DNA of 21,942 nt from Pseudomonadota bacterium (GCA_023427085.1 JAEZBO010000182.1:1-21942); one strand, 5' to 3'; shown: positions 1 to 7,279, counted from the first letter of the stretch. Notes: generated from the sequence alone by a model not told the origin. Translations and numbers: made by a program.

Positions 1-4
1 TTAT

Positions 5-33
5 CCCCCCCCGCCCCCCCCCCCCCCCCCCCC
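5..33. repeat. Poly-C homopolymer tract (8 C, one G, 20 C)
   Basis: Eight C residues at 5-12, a single G at 13 and an uninterrupted run of 20 C at 14-33. The run ends 53 nt before the preferred TTG start of the rraA-like gene at 87. In Bordetella, poly-C tracts of this size in fimbrial promoters and in bvgS change length by slipped-strand mispairing and switch expression. The reading frame of the downstream gene has no stop from position 3 through the tract, so both a promoter-spacing effect and a coding effect are formally possible. What lies upstream is outside the window. The exact C count is also prone to sequencing error. Confidence 0.9.
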
Positions 34-86
34 AGGGGCCGCCGCCGGCGCCGCACCGCCTCACATTCGCAGAATTGGAGTCCGCC

Positions 87-767
87 TTGTACGTATTGAA
101 TGATCTGCCTCTCGCCATCGACCAAGACCTGCTCGACCTGCTGGTGCAGGCCGAGCCCGCGGTGATCGGCCACTTCCGCTATACCGGTTTCATGGTGCCT
201 GCCATCAAGGCCGTAATCCCCGACCGCCGCATCGCCGGCACCGCCATCACCGTACGCGTGCCGGGCATGGACGGCGCCATGGTGCACTACGCCATCGGCC
301 AGGCCCGCCCCGGCGACGTGCTGGTCATCGACCGTTGCGGCGACGAAGCCATCGCCTCGCTGGGTGGCGCGGTGGCCTATGCCGCCCGTGCCGCCGGCGT
401 GGCCGGCATCGTGGTCGATGGGCTCATCACCGACCTCAGCGAACTGCGCCAGTACGGCGTGCCGGTATGGTCGCGCGGCACCTCCGCCGTCACCGTCAAG
501 ACGCTGGGCCTGGGCGGTGAATTCTGCGTGCCGGTCACGTGCGGCGGCGTGGCGGTCACGCCCGGCGATGCCATCCTGGCCGACGAGAACGGCATCCTGG
601 TGCTGCCGCCCGCCGACATCCGCGCCTGCGCCGAGCGCGCGCTGCAGATGATGCGCGACGAGAAAAAGACGCTGGCGCGCATCGATGCCGGCGAAAAGTA
701 TCCCGACATCCTGGGCTCGACCCAGATCATCCTGGATGCCATCCAGAAACAGCAAGCCGCGCGCTGA
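87..767 (+). CDS. RraA-family protein (HMG/CHA aldolase-like fold)
   Basis: A protein of 226 residues in the RraA / 4-hydroxy-4-methyl-2-oxoglutarate aldolase superfamily (older annotations say 'demethylmenaquinone methyltransferase'). Supporting segments are RPGDVLVID (about 74-82), a glycine-rich helix start LGGAVAYAARAAG, GIVVDGLITD (about 107-116), the PVWSRG strand and a C-terminal GDAILADENGILVLP block. Family aldolases are soluble, metal-dependent homo-oligomers that cleave pyruvate-yielding substrates. The usual DGxxRD active-site motif reads DGLITD here, so the conserved arginine is replaced by threonine and aldolase activity is uncertain. I chose the TTG at 87 because GGAG (77-80) lies 6 nt before it; an in-frame TTG at 75 would add four residues but has no ribosome-binding site. 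The amidase gene follows after 15 nt, suggesting an operon. The family call is firm and the substrate is unknown. Confidence 0.85.
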   Translation: MYVLNDLPLAIDQDLLDLLVQAEPAVIGHFRYTGFMVPAIKAVIPDRRIAGTAITVRVPGMDGAMVHYAIGQARPGDVLVIDRCGDEAIASLGGAVAYAARAAGVAGIVVDGLITDLSELRQYGVPVWSRGTSAVTVKTLGLGGEFCVPVTCGGVAVTPGDAILADENGILVLPPADIRACAERALQMMRDEKKTLARIDAGEKYPDILGSTQIILDAIQKQQAAR

Positions 768-782
768 GAGGACCACACCACC

Positions 783-2204
783 ATGACGCAACACGACGAT
801 CCGGCCGACCTGCCCGTCCATGTCCTGAGCCAGCGGCTGCAAGCCGGCACGCAGTCGCCGGTCGCCTTGATGGAGGCGTATCTCGCGCGGATCGCGCAGC
901 AGGAACCCGCGCTGCGCGCCTATGCCGAGGTGTACGCCGACGACGCCCGCTTGGCCGCGCAGGCGGCGGAGCATGCCATCCGCGCGGGGCACTCGGTCGG
1001 CCCGCTGCACGGCGTGCCGATCGCGCTGAAGGATCTCATCGACATCGCCGGCCGCGCCACCGGCGGCGGCTCGCTCACGCGCGGGCGGCAGGCCACGCGC
1101 CACGCCACGCTGGCCGAGCGCCTGATGGCGCAGGGCATGATCGTGCTGGGCAAGACCCACACCGTCGAATTCGCGATGGGCGGCTGGGGCACCAACAGCA
1201 ACACCGGCACGCCCTGGAATCCCTGGGACCCCGACCGGGCCCGCACACCGGGCGGTTCCAGCAGCGGCTCCGGGGTCGCCGTGGCCGCCGGCCTGGCGCC
1301 GTGGGCGGTCGGCACCGATACCGGCGGCTCGGTCCGGCTGCCGGCGGCGTGGTGCGGCATCACCGGCCTGAAGACCACCACCGGCCGGGTCAGCACCCAT
1401 GGCATCCTGCCGCTCAGTCCCACGCTGGACACGCCCGGTCCGATGGCGCGTAGCGTCGAAGACGTCGCCCTGCTGTACACGGTGATGCAAGGCGCCGATA
1501 CGCGCGATCCGCTCACGCGCGGCCTGCCTTATGCCGACCCGCTGCCGGGCATGCGCCGCGGCGTCAAGGGCTTGCGGCTGGCCCGCATGCCCGAGGCCGA
1601 ACGCGACTACGCCTCGGCGGACGTGCTGGCCGCCTACGACGAGTCGCTGCGCGAGCTCGAGCGGCTGGGCGCCGAGATCGTGCCGCTGAGCCTGCCGTTC
1701 CGGTTCGCCGATGTCGCCACCGACAATCTGCGCATCATGGCGGCCGAAAGCTATGCCATGTATCACGCAGTCATCGACGACGAATCGGCCCAGGTCGATC
1801 CGCATGTGCGGCCGCGGCTGGCGGCCGGGCGCAGCATCACGGCCAAGCAGTACATCGACGCGCTGGCCCATCGGCCGGTCATGATGGCCCAGTTCGAATC
1901 GGCCATGGCAGGCATCGATGCGCTGCTCACGCCCACCACGATGACCACCGCCATTCCGCTGGACGAGGTCGACCAGACCCAGGCGCCGGCGCATTACACC
2001 CGCTTCGGCAACTATCTCAACCTGGCGGCGCTGGCCTTGCCGAACGGCGTGGACGCGGGCGGTTTGCCGACCTCGCTGCAGATCGTCACGCGCTCGGGTG
2101 ATGAGGCGATGGCGTTGCGGGTGGGTTGGGCCTTGCAGAATGCCACCGAGTGGCATCTGCGGCGGCCGGCTGCGATGGTCGGTGGCGGGCACCTGGGGCG
2201 TTGA
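783..2204 (+). CDS. Amidase-signature family amidase
   Basis: A 473-residue enzyme of the amidase-signature family (GatA / AtzF / peptide-amidase type), which hydrolyses a carboxamide to acid and ammonia with a Ser-cisSer-Lys triad. The triad is visible: Lys83 in PIALKD, the cis-serine in the PGGSSSGSG loop (about 157-164), and the nucleophile Ser183 in GTDTGGSVRLP. Length is normal for a stand-alone amidase. There is no signal peptide, so it is probably cytoplasmic. It starts 15 nt after the rraA-like gene, with GAGAGG about 11 nt before the ATG. There are no gatC or gatB neighbours, so a role as glutamyl-tRNA amidotransferase subunit A is unlikely. The substrate cannot be told from sequence. 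Pairing with an RraA-like protein suggests a small catabolic operon. Confidence 0.88.
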   Translation: MTQHDDPADLPVHVLSQRLQAGTQSPVALMEAYLARIAQQEPALRAYAEVYADDARLAAQAAEHAIRAGHSVGPLHGVPIALKDLIDIAGRATGGGSLTRGRQATRHATLAERLMAQGMIVLGKTHTVEFAMGGWGTNSNTGTPWNPWDPDRARTPGGSSSGSGVAVAAGLAPWAVGTDTGGSVRLPAAWCGITGLKTTTGRVSTHGILPLSPTLDTPGPMARSVEDVALLYTVMQGADTRDPLTRGLPYADPLPGMRRGVKGLRLARMPEAERDYASADVLAAYDESLRELERLGAEIVPLSLPFRFADVATDNLRIMAAESYAMYHAVIDDESAQVDPHVRPRLAAGRSITAKQYIDALAHRPVMMAQFESAMAGIDALLTPTTMTTAIPLDEVDQTQAPAHYTRFGNYLNLAALALPNGVDAGGLPTSLQIVTRSGDEAMALRVGWALQNATEWHLRRPAAMVGGGHLGR

Positions 2205-2286
2205 ACGGCTGGTTGCGGTCGGACCTGCGGGTCCGTCCCGGCCGTCAGCCGACCGGTCGGCCGGGCGGCTGAGCAGCGACCAAAGC

Positions 2287-2319
2287 AAAAAGCCATCGGC
2301 GTGGGCCGATGGCTTTTTT
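2287..2319. terminator. Bidirectional intrinsic terminator between amidase and tRNA-Ser
   Basis: A perfect stem GCCATCGGC (2292-2300) / GCCGATGGC (2305-2313) with loop GTGG, preceded by five A and followed by six T. It therefore reads as an intrinsic terminator on both strands, ending the amidase operon from the left and the tRNA-Ser transcript from the right. The preceding 80 bases (2205-2286) hold no gene, only a small GGACC/GGTCC hairpin at 2221-2234 and a 14-bp GC-rich palindrome at 2248-2261. Confidence 0.9.
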
Positions 2320-2331
2320 GCGAGGCATACT

Positions 2332-2422
2332 TGGCGGACAGAGGGGGATTCGAACCCCCGATACGTTATTCACGTATACACGCTTTCCAGGCGTGCGCCT
2401 TCAACCGCTCGGCCACCTGTCC
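2332..2422 (-). tRNA. tRNA-Ser (anticodon GGA)
   Basis: On the minus strand the 91-nt sequence folds as a class II tRNA. The acceptor stem starts GGACAGG and pairs with TCTGTCC, followed by discriminator G and an encoded CCA (2332-2334). The T arm is GGGGG-TTCGAAT-CCCCC. The anticodon loop CTGGAAA gives GGA (2386-2388), reading UCC/UCU serine codons. The long variable arm ATACGT...ACGTAT is typical of tRNA-Ser. The gene lies alone, with its own promoter upstream and a terminator about 12 nt downstream. tRNA-Ser genes are frequent integration targets, but no integrase or att duplication is visible here. Confidence 0.97.
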
Positions 2423-2472
2423 TGATCGTCCGGCGCCCGTGGAAAATCAAGGCGCCAAAACGGCAATCCGCG

Positions 2473-2481
2473 ATTCTAGCA
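2473..2481 (-). promoter_or_regulatory. Extended -10 promoter of tRNA-Ser
   Basis: The minus strand reads TGCTAGAAT, a near-consensus extended -10 element, followed by a GC-rich CGCGG discriminator. The -10 hexamer is at 2473-2478. Transcription would start near 2466, about 44 nt before the mature tRNA 5' end. No convincing -35 hexamer is seen, consistent with an extended -10 promoter. The GC-rich discriminator is the type seen in stringently controlled stable-RNA promoters. Almost the same 14-nt core lies upstream of rplM. Confidence 0.6.
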
Positions 2482-2523
2482 AAATTGCGCCCTCGTTGCC
2501 TGTGGCCGCGCGGCAACGCAGCT

Positions 2524-3903
2524 TTACATCGTGTGCACGAAGGTCTGCGCGATCAGCGTCGCGCTCAGGAACACGCCGGTGCTCGCCAACAGCGAGACCA
2601 CCACGATGCGCCAGCCCAGCCGGCGAAAGCCCGGCAGGTCCTTGGCCAGCGACAGCCCCGCGAAGGCCATCGACGGCGTCATCAGCGCCAGAAAATTGAC
2701 CTTGCCGCTCAGCTCGGTGATGGTCGCCGCGAACGGCATCGCCGGCGCCGACATCAGCACCGCCACCAGCGATACCGTGCAGATCGCCGGCAGCTTGCGG
2801 CGCAGCGTCCGATAGAGCAGATCGCCGACCAGCACCGCCCCCAGCAGCCACAGCACGCCCGGCAAGGCATCGCGCAGCGGCACGCCGAAACCGATACGGT
2901 TGACGGCCAGCACCATGGCGCCACTGACCAGCCAGATGCCGATACGTTCGGCGGCACCCAGCACCGGCACGGTCGGCAGCACGGGCAGGCCGACCGCGGC
3001 CCGGGACGACTCGAGCCCGTCGCCGGCCGCCATGCCTGCCTGCGATCGGCACGAATCGATTGCCGCTGGCTTGCCGCGCCGGCCCAGCACCGGCTCGAGC
3101 ACCCGGTAAGCCCACGACGCAAAAGGCAGCGACACGAACAGCGCCAGATAGGTGCCCAGCGTCGACGCGATCAGGTTGCTGGCGGCCGCGAAGGCGGCGA
3201 CGTCCTCGGCGACCTCGGGCGTCTGCTGGACCGAGATCGCCGCCACCGCCGCGGCGGTCATGCTGCCCGAGCCCATGCCGGCACCCATCGCCAGCGCCAG
3301 CGGATGGAAGATGCCCAGGCTGGTGACGAAGCCGGCCAGGATCGAGATGAAGATCGCCCCCAGCAGCGTGCCGGTCAGGTACTCGGCCAGCACGCCACGG
3401 CCTTCGGGCGAGTCCATGCCGTACTTCTCGCCGATGATCGCCAGGCTGGGCTCGCGGCCCATCGAGAAGGTCGCGCCGACCGCTTCGCGCTTGATGCCCA
3501 GCAGCAGCGCCACCGGCAGGCCCACCAGCACGCAGCCGAACAGGTTGCCAAGCTCTTGCAGCAACAGGCCCCAGCCAGCCTCGGCCAACTCGGGCAGCGA
3601 GCTGCCCACCAGCAGACCGAGCTTGGCCATGATCAGCAGCAAGGCCGGCTGCAACACCGCCGACGACAGCAGCTGGGCCGGCAGGTCGATGCGCGCGCCA
3701 CGCGGCAGCCGCGCCGGCCAGACGCCCAGCGCCAGCCCCAGCAGCAGCGCCCAGACCATGGGCAGAAGTAAGACTTGTCCTATACCTAAAGGGATGGTGA
3801 GGGGTCCGAGCCACTCGGCGAGCAGCGCGACGATGAACGCCAGGACCACCACGCGGACCAGCAGCCTATGCCGGCCCGCTTCGACCCACGGACTCGCAGG
3901 CAT
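2524..3903 (-). CDS. DUF3100-type polytopic membrane protein
   Basis: A 459-residue, very hydrophobic protein with roughly ten or eleven predicted membrane segments, beginning with a helix at about 15-35. It resembles the DUF3100 family of uncharacterised inner-membrane proteins, which are often thought to be transporters. Visible features are a conserved-looking cytoplasmic stretch FSMGREPSLAIIGEKYGMD, a small-residue segment MGAGMGSGSMTAAAVAAIS, a hydrophilic loop around 265-300 rich in charged and polar residues, and a PSMAFAGLSLAKD segment near the C terminus. I prefer the ATG at 3903, preceded by GGGGGTAGG, over an in-frame TTG at 3930. It lies 104 nt downstream of the MFS gene on the same strand and may be its co-transcribed partner. 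The family assignment is from recognition; function and substrate are unknown. Confidence 0.72.
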   Translation of the reverse strand: MPASPWVEAGRHRLLVRVVVLAFIVALLAEWLGPLTIPLGIGQVLLLPMVWALLLGLALGVWPARLPRGARIDLPAQLLSSAVLQPALLLIMAKLGLLVGSSLPELAEAGWGLLLQELGNLFGCVLVGLPVALLLGIKREAVGATFSMGREPSLAIIGEKYGMDSPEGRGVLAEYLTGTLLGAIFISILAGFVTSLGIFHPLALAMGAGMGSGSMTAAAVAAISVQQTPEVAEDVAAFAAASNLIASTLGTYLALFVSLPFASWAYRVLEPVLGRRGKPAAIDSCRSQAGMAAGDGLESSRAAVGLPVLPTVPVLGAAERIGIWLVSGAMVLAVNRIGFGVPLRDALPGVLWLLGAVLVGDLLYRTLRRKLPAICTVSLVAVLMSAPAMPFAATITELSGKVNFLALMTPSMAFAGLSLAKDLPGFRRLGWRIVVVSLLASTGVFLSATLIAQTFVHTM

Positions 3904-4007
3904 CAGCCTACCCCCAGGAACGACCCACAATCAGCGCACCGCCAGAGCGGGGCGGCCGCCGTGCAACGGGCTTGCGCACCGCTGCCCGGCCACGCGGCCG
4001 GTCCGGG

Positions 4008-5222
4008 CTAGCGTCGCACCGGCGGGCGACGCGCCAGCCGGAACTGCCCGCGCTGCCAATAGAGTAGCAAGGCGGACAACAGGGCGGGCAGCACGATCAG
4101 AAAAAACGCAATGCGGTAGCTTCCTGATAGCGAGACCACCAGGCCGAACAGCGGCGGCCCGAGCACCACCCCCAGGAACGTACAGGTCAGCGTGCCGCCG
4201 GTCGCCAGACCGGCCTGCCCCGGCGGCGCCTGGCGCGCGACCTCGGCCAGGTAGACACCGTTCCAGCCGATCGCCGCGGCGCCGAGCGCGAACAGCACGC
4301 CGCCCAGCAGCCACGGATGGCTGCCGGCCGGCAGCACCGCCAGCGCCCAGCTCGAACCGGCCATCGCGACCGCCAGCGCGATCAGCGCGGTGACGGCGCT
4401 GCCGAGCCGGTCGGCGATCCAGCCCCAGACGATGCGGCCGATCACGCCCGCCCCTTGCGCGATCGACATCATCAGCCCCGCCATCACCAGCGTGTAGCCC
4501 AGGTTGTCGTGCAGATAGGTGACGGTGTAGGCGCTGACCGACAGCTGCACCGCCGAGAAGGTCAGCGAGACCCAGGCCAGCAGCGCCAGCGAACGTTGCG
4601 ACAGGATCAGCCGCAGCGGCTCGCGCAGCTTGCCGCCCCCCGAGCGCCGCAGCGGCTGCCGGTCGACGTCCAGGTCGCGACGCAGCCCCTGCGCCAGCGC
4701 GATACAGGCCAGCGTCGCCAGCGCAAAACCGGCCAGCGCACCGCGCCAGCCCAGCCACGCTTCGAGCCACGGCGCCAGCAGGCCGGCCAGCACGCCGCCC
4801 AGCGGCACGCCGGTCTGCTTGATCGAAAACACCAGCGACATGCGATGGGCCGGCGCGGTCTTGACCAGCAGATGCGAACTGGCCGGCGTGATCGGCCCGT
4901 AGCCGATGCCGATCAGCGCGGCCCCCGCGATCATCAGCGGCAGCCAGCCGGCCAGGCTCAGCAGCAGGCCGACGGCGCACAGCAACATGCCCAGCTGGCT
5001 GGCGCGGATGGCGCCCAGGCGGGCGATCCAGTCGCCGGCCAGCAGGCTGCCGACCATGGCGCCGCAATACACCAGCGCGACATAGGCGCCCAGCCACTCG
5101 GCACTGACGCCGTAGACCGGGCCGATGACCGTCGCGAGTACCGGCACGATCAATACCGCCGCCGACACCAGCGACTGGATGGCGAGCGTGATCGCCAGCG
5201 TCCACGACGCCGAGGCTCGCAC
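4008..5222 (-). CDS. Major facilitator superfamily transporter
   Basis: A 404-residue inner-membrane protein with a twelve-helix MFS pattern: two six-helix halves joined by a charged loop (about 185-205, RRDLDVDRQPLRRSGGGKLRE). The loop between helices 2 and 3 carries GDWIARLGAIRAS, a diverged form of the MFS motif A, and the second half has the matching GWIADRLG. It resembles CynX/NimT- or oxalate-formate-like carriers in length and layout, but the substrate cannot be inferred. The GTG start lies 4 nt after the ribE stop codon, so it is probably translationally coupled to riboflavin synthase. That makes a flavin or flavin-precursor substrate worth considering, without proof. A DUF3100 protein follows. 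Confidence 0.85.
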   Translation of the reverse strand: MRASASWTLAITLAIQSLVSAAVLIVPVLATVIGPVYGVSAEWLGAYVALVYCGAMVGSLLAGDWIARLGAIRASQLGMLLCAVGLLLSLAGWLPLMIAGAALIGIGYGPITPASSHLLVKTAPAHRMSLVFSIKQTGVPLGGVLAGLLAPWLEAWLGWRGALAGFALATLACIALAQGLRRDLDVDRQPLRRSGGGKLREPLRLILSQRSLALLAWVSLTFSAVQLSVSAYTVTYLHDNLGYTLVMAGLMMSIAQGAGVIGRIVWGWIADRLGSAVTALIALAVAMAGSSWALAVLPAGSHPWLLGGVLFALGAAAIGWNGVYLAEVARQAPPGQAGLATGGTLTCTFLGVVLGPPLFGLVVSLSGSYRIAFFLIVLPALLSALLLYWQRGQFRLARRPPVRR

Positions 5223-5226
5223 GAGG

Positions 5227-5859
5227 TCAGCCCGTCACGGCAATGCTGTGCGAACTGCCGAGCATGCGCTCGACGTAACGGGCGATGGTGTCGATCTCGA
5301 GGTTGACCTTGGCGCCCGGCTTCAGGTGCTTGAGCGTGGTGACCGAGACGGTGTGCGGGATCAGGTTGATGCTGAACTCGCAGCCGCCCGAGACGTCCTC
5401 GATGCTGTTGACGGTCAGGCTGACACCGTTGATGGTGATCGAACCCTTGTAGGCCAGATAGCGCGCCAGCGACGACGGCGCGCGCACCAGCAGTTCGTGC
5501 GATTCGCCGACCGGCGCGAAGCGCAGCACCTCGCCCAGGCCGTCGACGTGGCCCGAGACCAGGTGGCCGCCCAGGTAGTCGCCGACCCGCAGCGCCTTTT
5601 CGAGATTGACCTCGCCCTCGGTGGCCAGCCCCGACGTGCGGTTCAGGCTTTCGCGCGAGACGTCGACGTCGAAGCTGCCGTCGTGCAGGCCGACCACGGT
5701 CATGCACGCGCCCTGGATGGCGATCGAGTCGCCCAGCCGCACGTCGGCCAGGTCGAGTTCGCCCGCGTCGATGACGAGCCGCACGCCCGCGGCGCCGTCG
5801 CCCGACAGGGGCTGGACATGGGTGATGCGGCCTACGGCGGCGACGATGCCGGTAAACAT
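5227..5859 (-). CDS. ribE: Riboflavin synthase alpha subunit
   Basis: A 210-residue enzyme converting two molecules of 6,7-dimethyl-8-ribityllumazine to riboflavin and the ribitylaminouracil precursor, the last step of riboflavin synthesis. It shows the two tandem lumazine-binding repeats of the family: MFTGIV at the N terminus and GACMTVV near 50-56, then LGGHLVSGHVD (97-106) and NGVSLTVNS (144-152) in the second repeat. Length is standard. The ATG at 5859 is preceded by AGGAG at a 9-nt distance. It lies 159 nt downstream of ribD on the same strand, and the MFS gene starts 4 nt after it. The gene is called ribC in some nomenclatures. The ribD-ribE gap has a weak TATGAT (5953-5958, minus) that could be an internal promoter, but no FMN riboswitch. 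Confidence 0.96.
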   Translation of the reverse strand: MFTGIVAAVGRITHVQPLSGDGAAGVRLVIDAGELDLADVRLGDSIAIQGACMTVVGLHDGSFDVDVSRESLNRTSGLATEGEVNLEKALRVGDYLGGHLVSGHVDGLGEVLRFAPVGESHELLVRAPSSLARYLAYKGSITINGVSLTVNSIEDVSGGCEFSINLIPHTVSVTTLKHLKPGAKVNLEIDTIARYVERMLGSSHSIAVTG

Positions 5860-6018
5860 GGAAGCGGACTCCTGACAGCAAGGCCGGGAGACGTCCCGGC
5901 GACGATAGGGCGGCGACGCGGACGGTCGGGCCGCGGCGCCGGCGCAGCAACGATCATACGCCAAGCGGGCTGCCGCGCAGCGCGCCGATGCCGACGCCGA
6001 ACGCAGGTCCGGCCAGCG

Positions 6019-7182
6019 TCAGGCCAGCAGCTCGACCCGTTGGCGCAGCGCCTGCCAGCGCGCCACGACATGCGCGCGCAGACGCAGGTCGTCGCCGACG
6101 CGCTGCACGTCGGTGTAGGCAAAGCGTGGCGCCTGCTCGAGCGATTGCAAGGCCGGCAGGTCCACCATGCCGGCCGCGTCGCCCATCAGCAGCGGCGCGC
6201 TGTAGACCAGCAGTTCGTCGACGCAGCCGTCGGCCAGCAAGGCGCCGCTGAGCGTGGCGCCGGCCTCGACGTGGACTTCGTTGACGCCATCGGCGGCCAG
6301 CCATTGCATGACGGCCGGCAGGTCGACCCGTGCGCCGCCGGCCTGCGGCAGCAGCACCACCTGCACGTTGCGGTCGGCCAGCCGCGCCACCTTGTCGCGC
6401 TCGGCCTGTGCGGCGAACAGCAGGATCGGATTGCCGTCGATCAATCTGGCGGTCTCGGGCAGCCGCAGGCGGCTGTCGATGATGGCGCGGCGCGGCGGAT
6501 GCGCGGTCGCCAGCGCACGCACGTCCAGCAGCGGATCGTCGGCCAGCACCGTGCCGATGCCGCTCAGCACCACGCAGCTGCGGGCGCGCCAATGATGGCC
6601 GTCGGCGCGCGCCGCCGCGCCGGTGATCCATTTGGAGACGCCGTTATGCAAGGCGCTGCGGCCATCGAGCGAGGCCGCCAGCTTGAGCCAGGTCCACGGC
6701 GTGCCGCGGCTCATGCGCGCGACGAAGCCGGCGTTCAGCTCGAGCGCTTCGTCCAGGCACACACCGACGCTGACGGCGATGCCGGCCTCGCGCAGCAGGC
6801 GCAGGCCGCGCCCGTTGACCTGCGGATTGGGATCGCCCATCGCGACGACGACCCGGCCCAGCCGGGCCGCGATCAGCGCGTCGACGCACGGCGGCGTGCG
6901 GCCGAAATGGCTGCAGGGCTCGAGCGTGACGTAGGCGGTGGCGCCGGCCACGTCGTGGCCACGCGCCGCGGCGTCGCGCAGCGCGACGATCTCGGCGTGC
7001 GGGCCGCCCGGCGGCTGCGTGCCGCCTTCGCCCAGCAACTGGCCGTCGCGCACGACGACACAACCGACCCGCGGATTGGGCCGCGTGCTGAACATGACCT
7101 GGCGCGCCTGCGCCAGCGCGCGGCGCATCCAGAACGGGTCGGCGTCAGCGCCGACGGCGGCGGAATCTTGGAGATCGTTCAC
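6019..7182 (-). CDS. ribD: Bifunctional diaminohydroxyphosphoribosylaminopyrimidine deaminase / reductase
   Basis: A cytosolic two-domain enzyme for the deamination and reduction steps of riboflavin synthesis. The N-terminal deaminase domain (about 17-145) has the zinc motifs HAE (His62, Glu64) and PCSHFGRTPPC (Cys90, Cys99). The C-terminal reductase domain (about 155-385) begins PWTWLKLAASLDGRSAL and includes the DSRLRLP and HVEAGATLSGALL segments. I place the start at the GTG at 7182, giving 387 residues that begin shortly before the conserved PFWMRRALAQA. An upstream in-frame TTG at 7242 would add 20 poorly conserved residues. No clear ribosome-binding site precedes the GTG, but a TACAAT -10 ends 8 nt before it, so the message may be leaderless. 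It follows nrdR by 97 nt. Confidence 0.94.
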   Translation of the reverse strand: MNDLQDSAAVGADADPFWMRRALAQARQVMFSTRPNPRVGCVVVRDGQLLGEGGTQPPGGPHAEIVALRDAAARGHDVAGATAYVTLEPCSHFGRTPPCVDALIAARLGRVVVAMGDPNPQVNGRGLRLLREAGIAVSVGVCLDEALELNAGFVARMSRGTPWTWLKLAASLDGRSALHNGVSKWITGAAARADGHHWRARSCVVLSGIGTVLADDPLLDVRALATAHPPRRAIIDSRLRLPETARLIDGNPILLFAAQAERDKVARLADRNVQVVLLPQAGGARVDLPAVMQWLAADGVNEVHVEAGATLSGALLADGCVDELLVYSAPLLMGDAAGMVDLPALQSLEQAPRFAYTDVQRVGDDLRLRAHVVARWQALRQRVELLA

Positions 7183-7189
7183 AGCGTGG

Positions 7190-7195
7190 ATTGTA
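7190..7195 (-). promoter_or_regulatory. Candidate -10 element of ribD
   Basis: The minus strand reads TACAAT (within CATACAAT), close to the -10 consensus, with 7 nt between it and the GTG start codon of ribD. If used, transcription would begin at or next to the start codon. No good -35 hexamer is present in the GC-rich upstream DNA. ribD could equally be expressed from read-through of glyA-nrdR. Confidence 0.35.
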
Positions 7196-7279
7196 TGCCC
7201 GGCGTGGCCCGGCGCCGCGCACGGCCGGCCCGACGCCTGCAAGGATCACGCGGCCTGGCCACGCGATCCCGCCAGCCGA

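Noticed and set aside
783..2204. Amidase as GatA of the tRNA-dependent amidotransferase
   Set aside because: No gatB or gatC nearby, and the pairing with an RraA-like gene suggests catabolism.
2332..2422. tRNA-Ser as an attachment site of a genomic island
   Set aside because: No integrase, no repeated tRNA 3' end and no change in gene type on either side.
2098..3771. A 557-codon plus-strand open frame crossing the terminator and tRNA-Ser
   Set aside because: It passes through a tRNA gene and lies opposite the DUF3100 gene; the product is Q/R/H-rich with no family resemblance.
5860..6018. Possible FMN riboswitch before ribE
   Set aside because: The conserved segments of the FMN element are not found on the minus strand. 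The region is simply GC-rich with one weak -10-like site.
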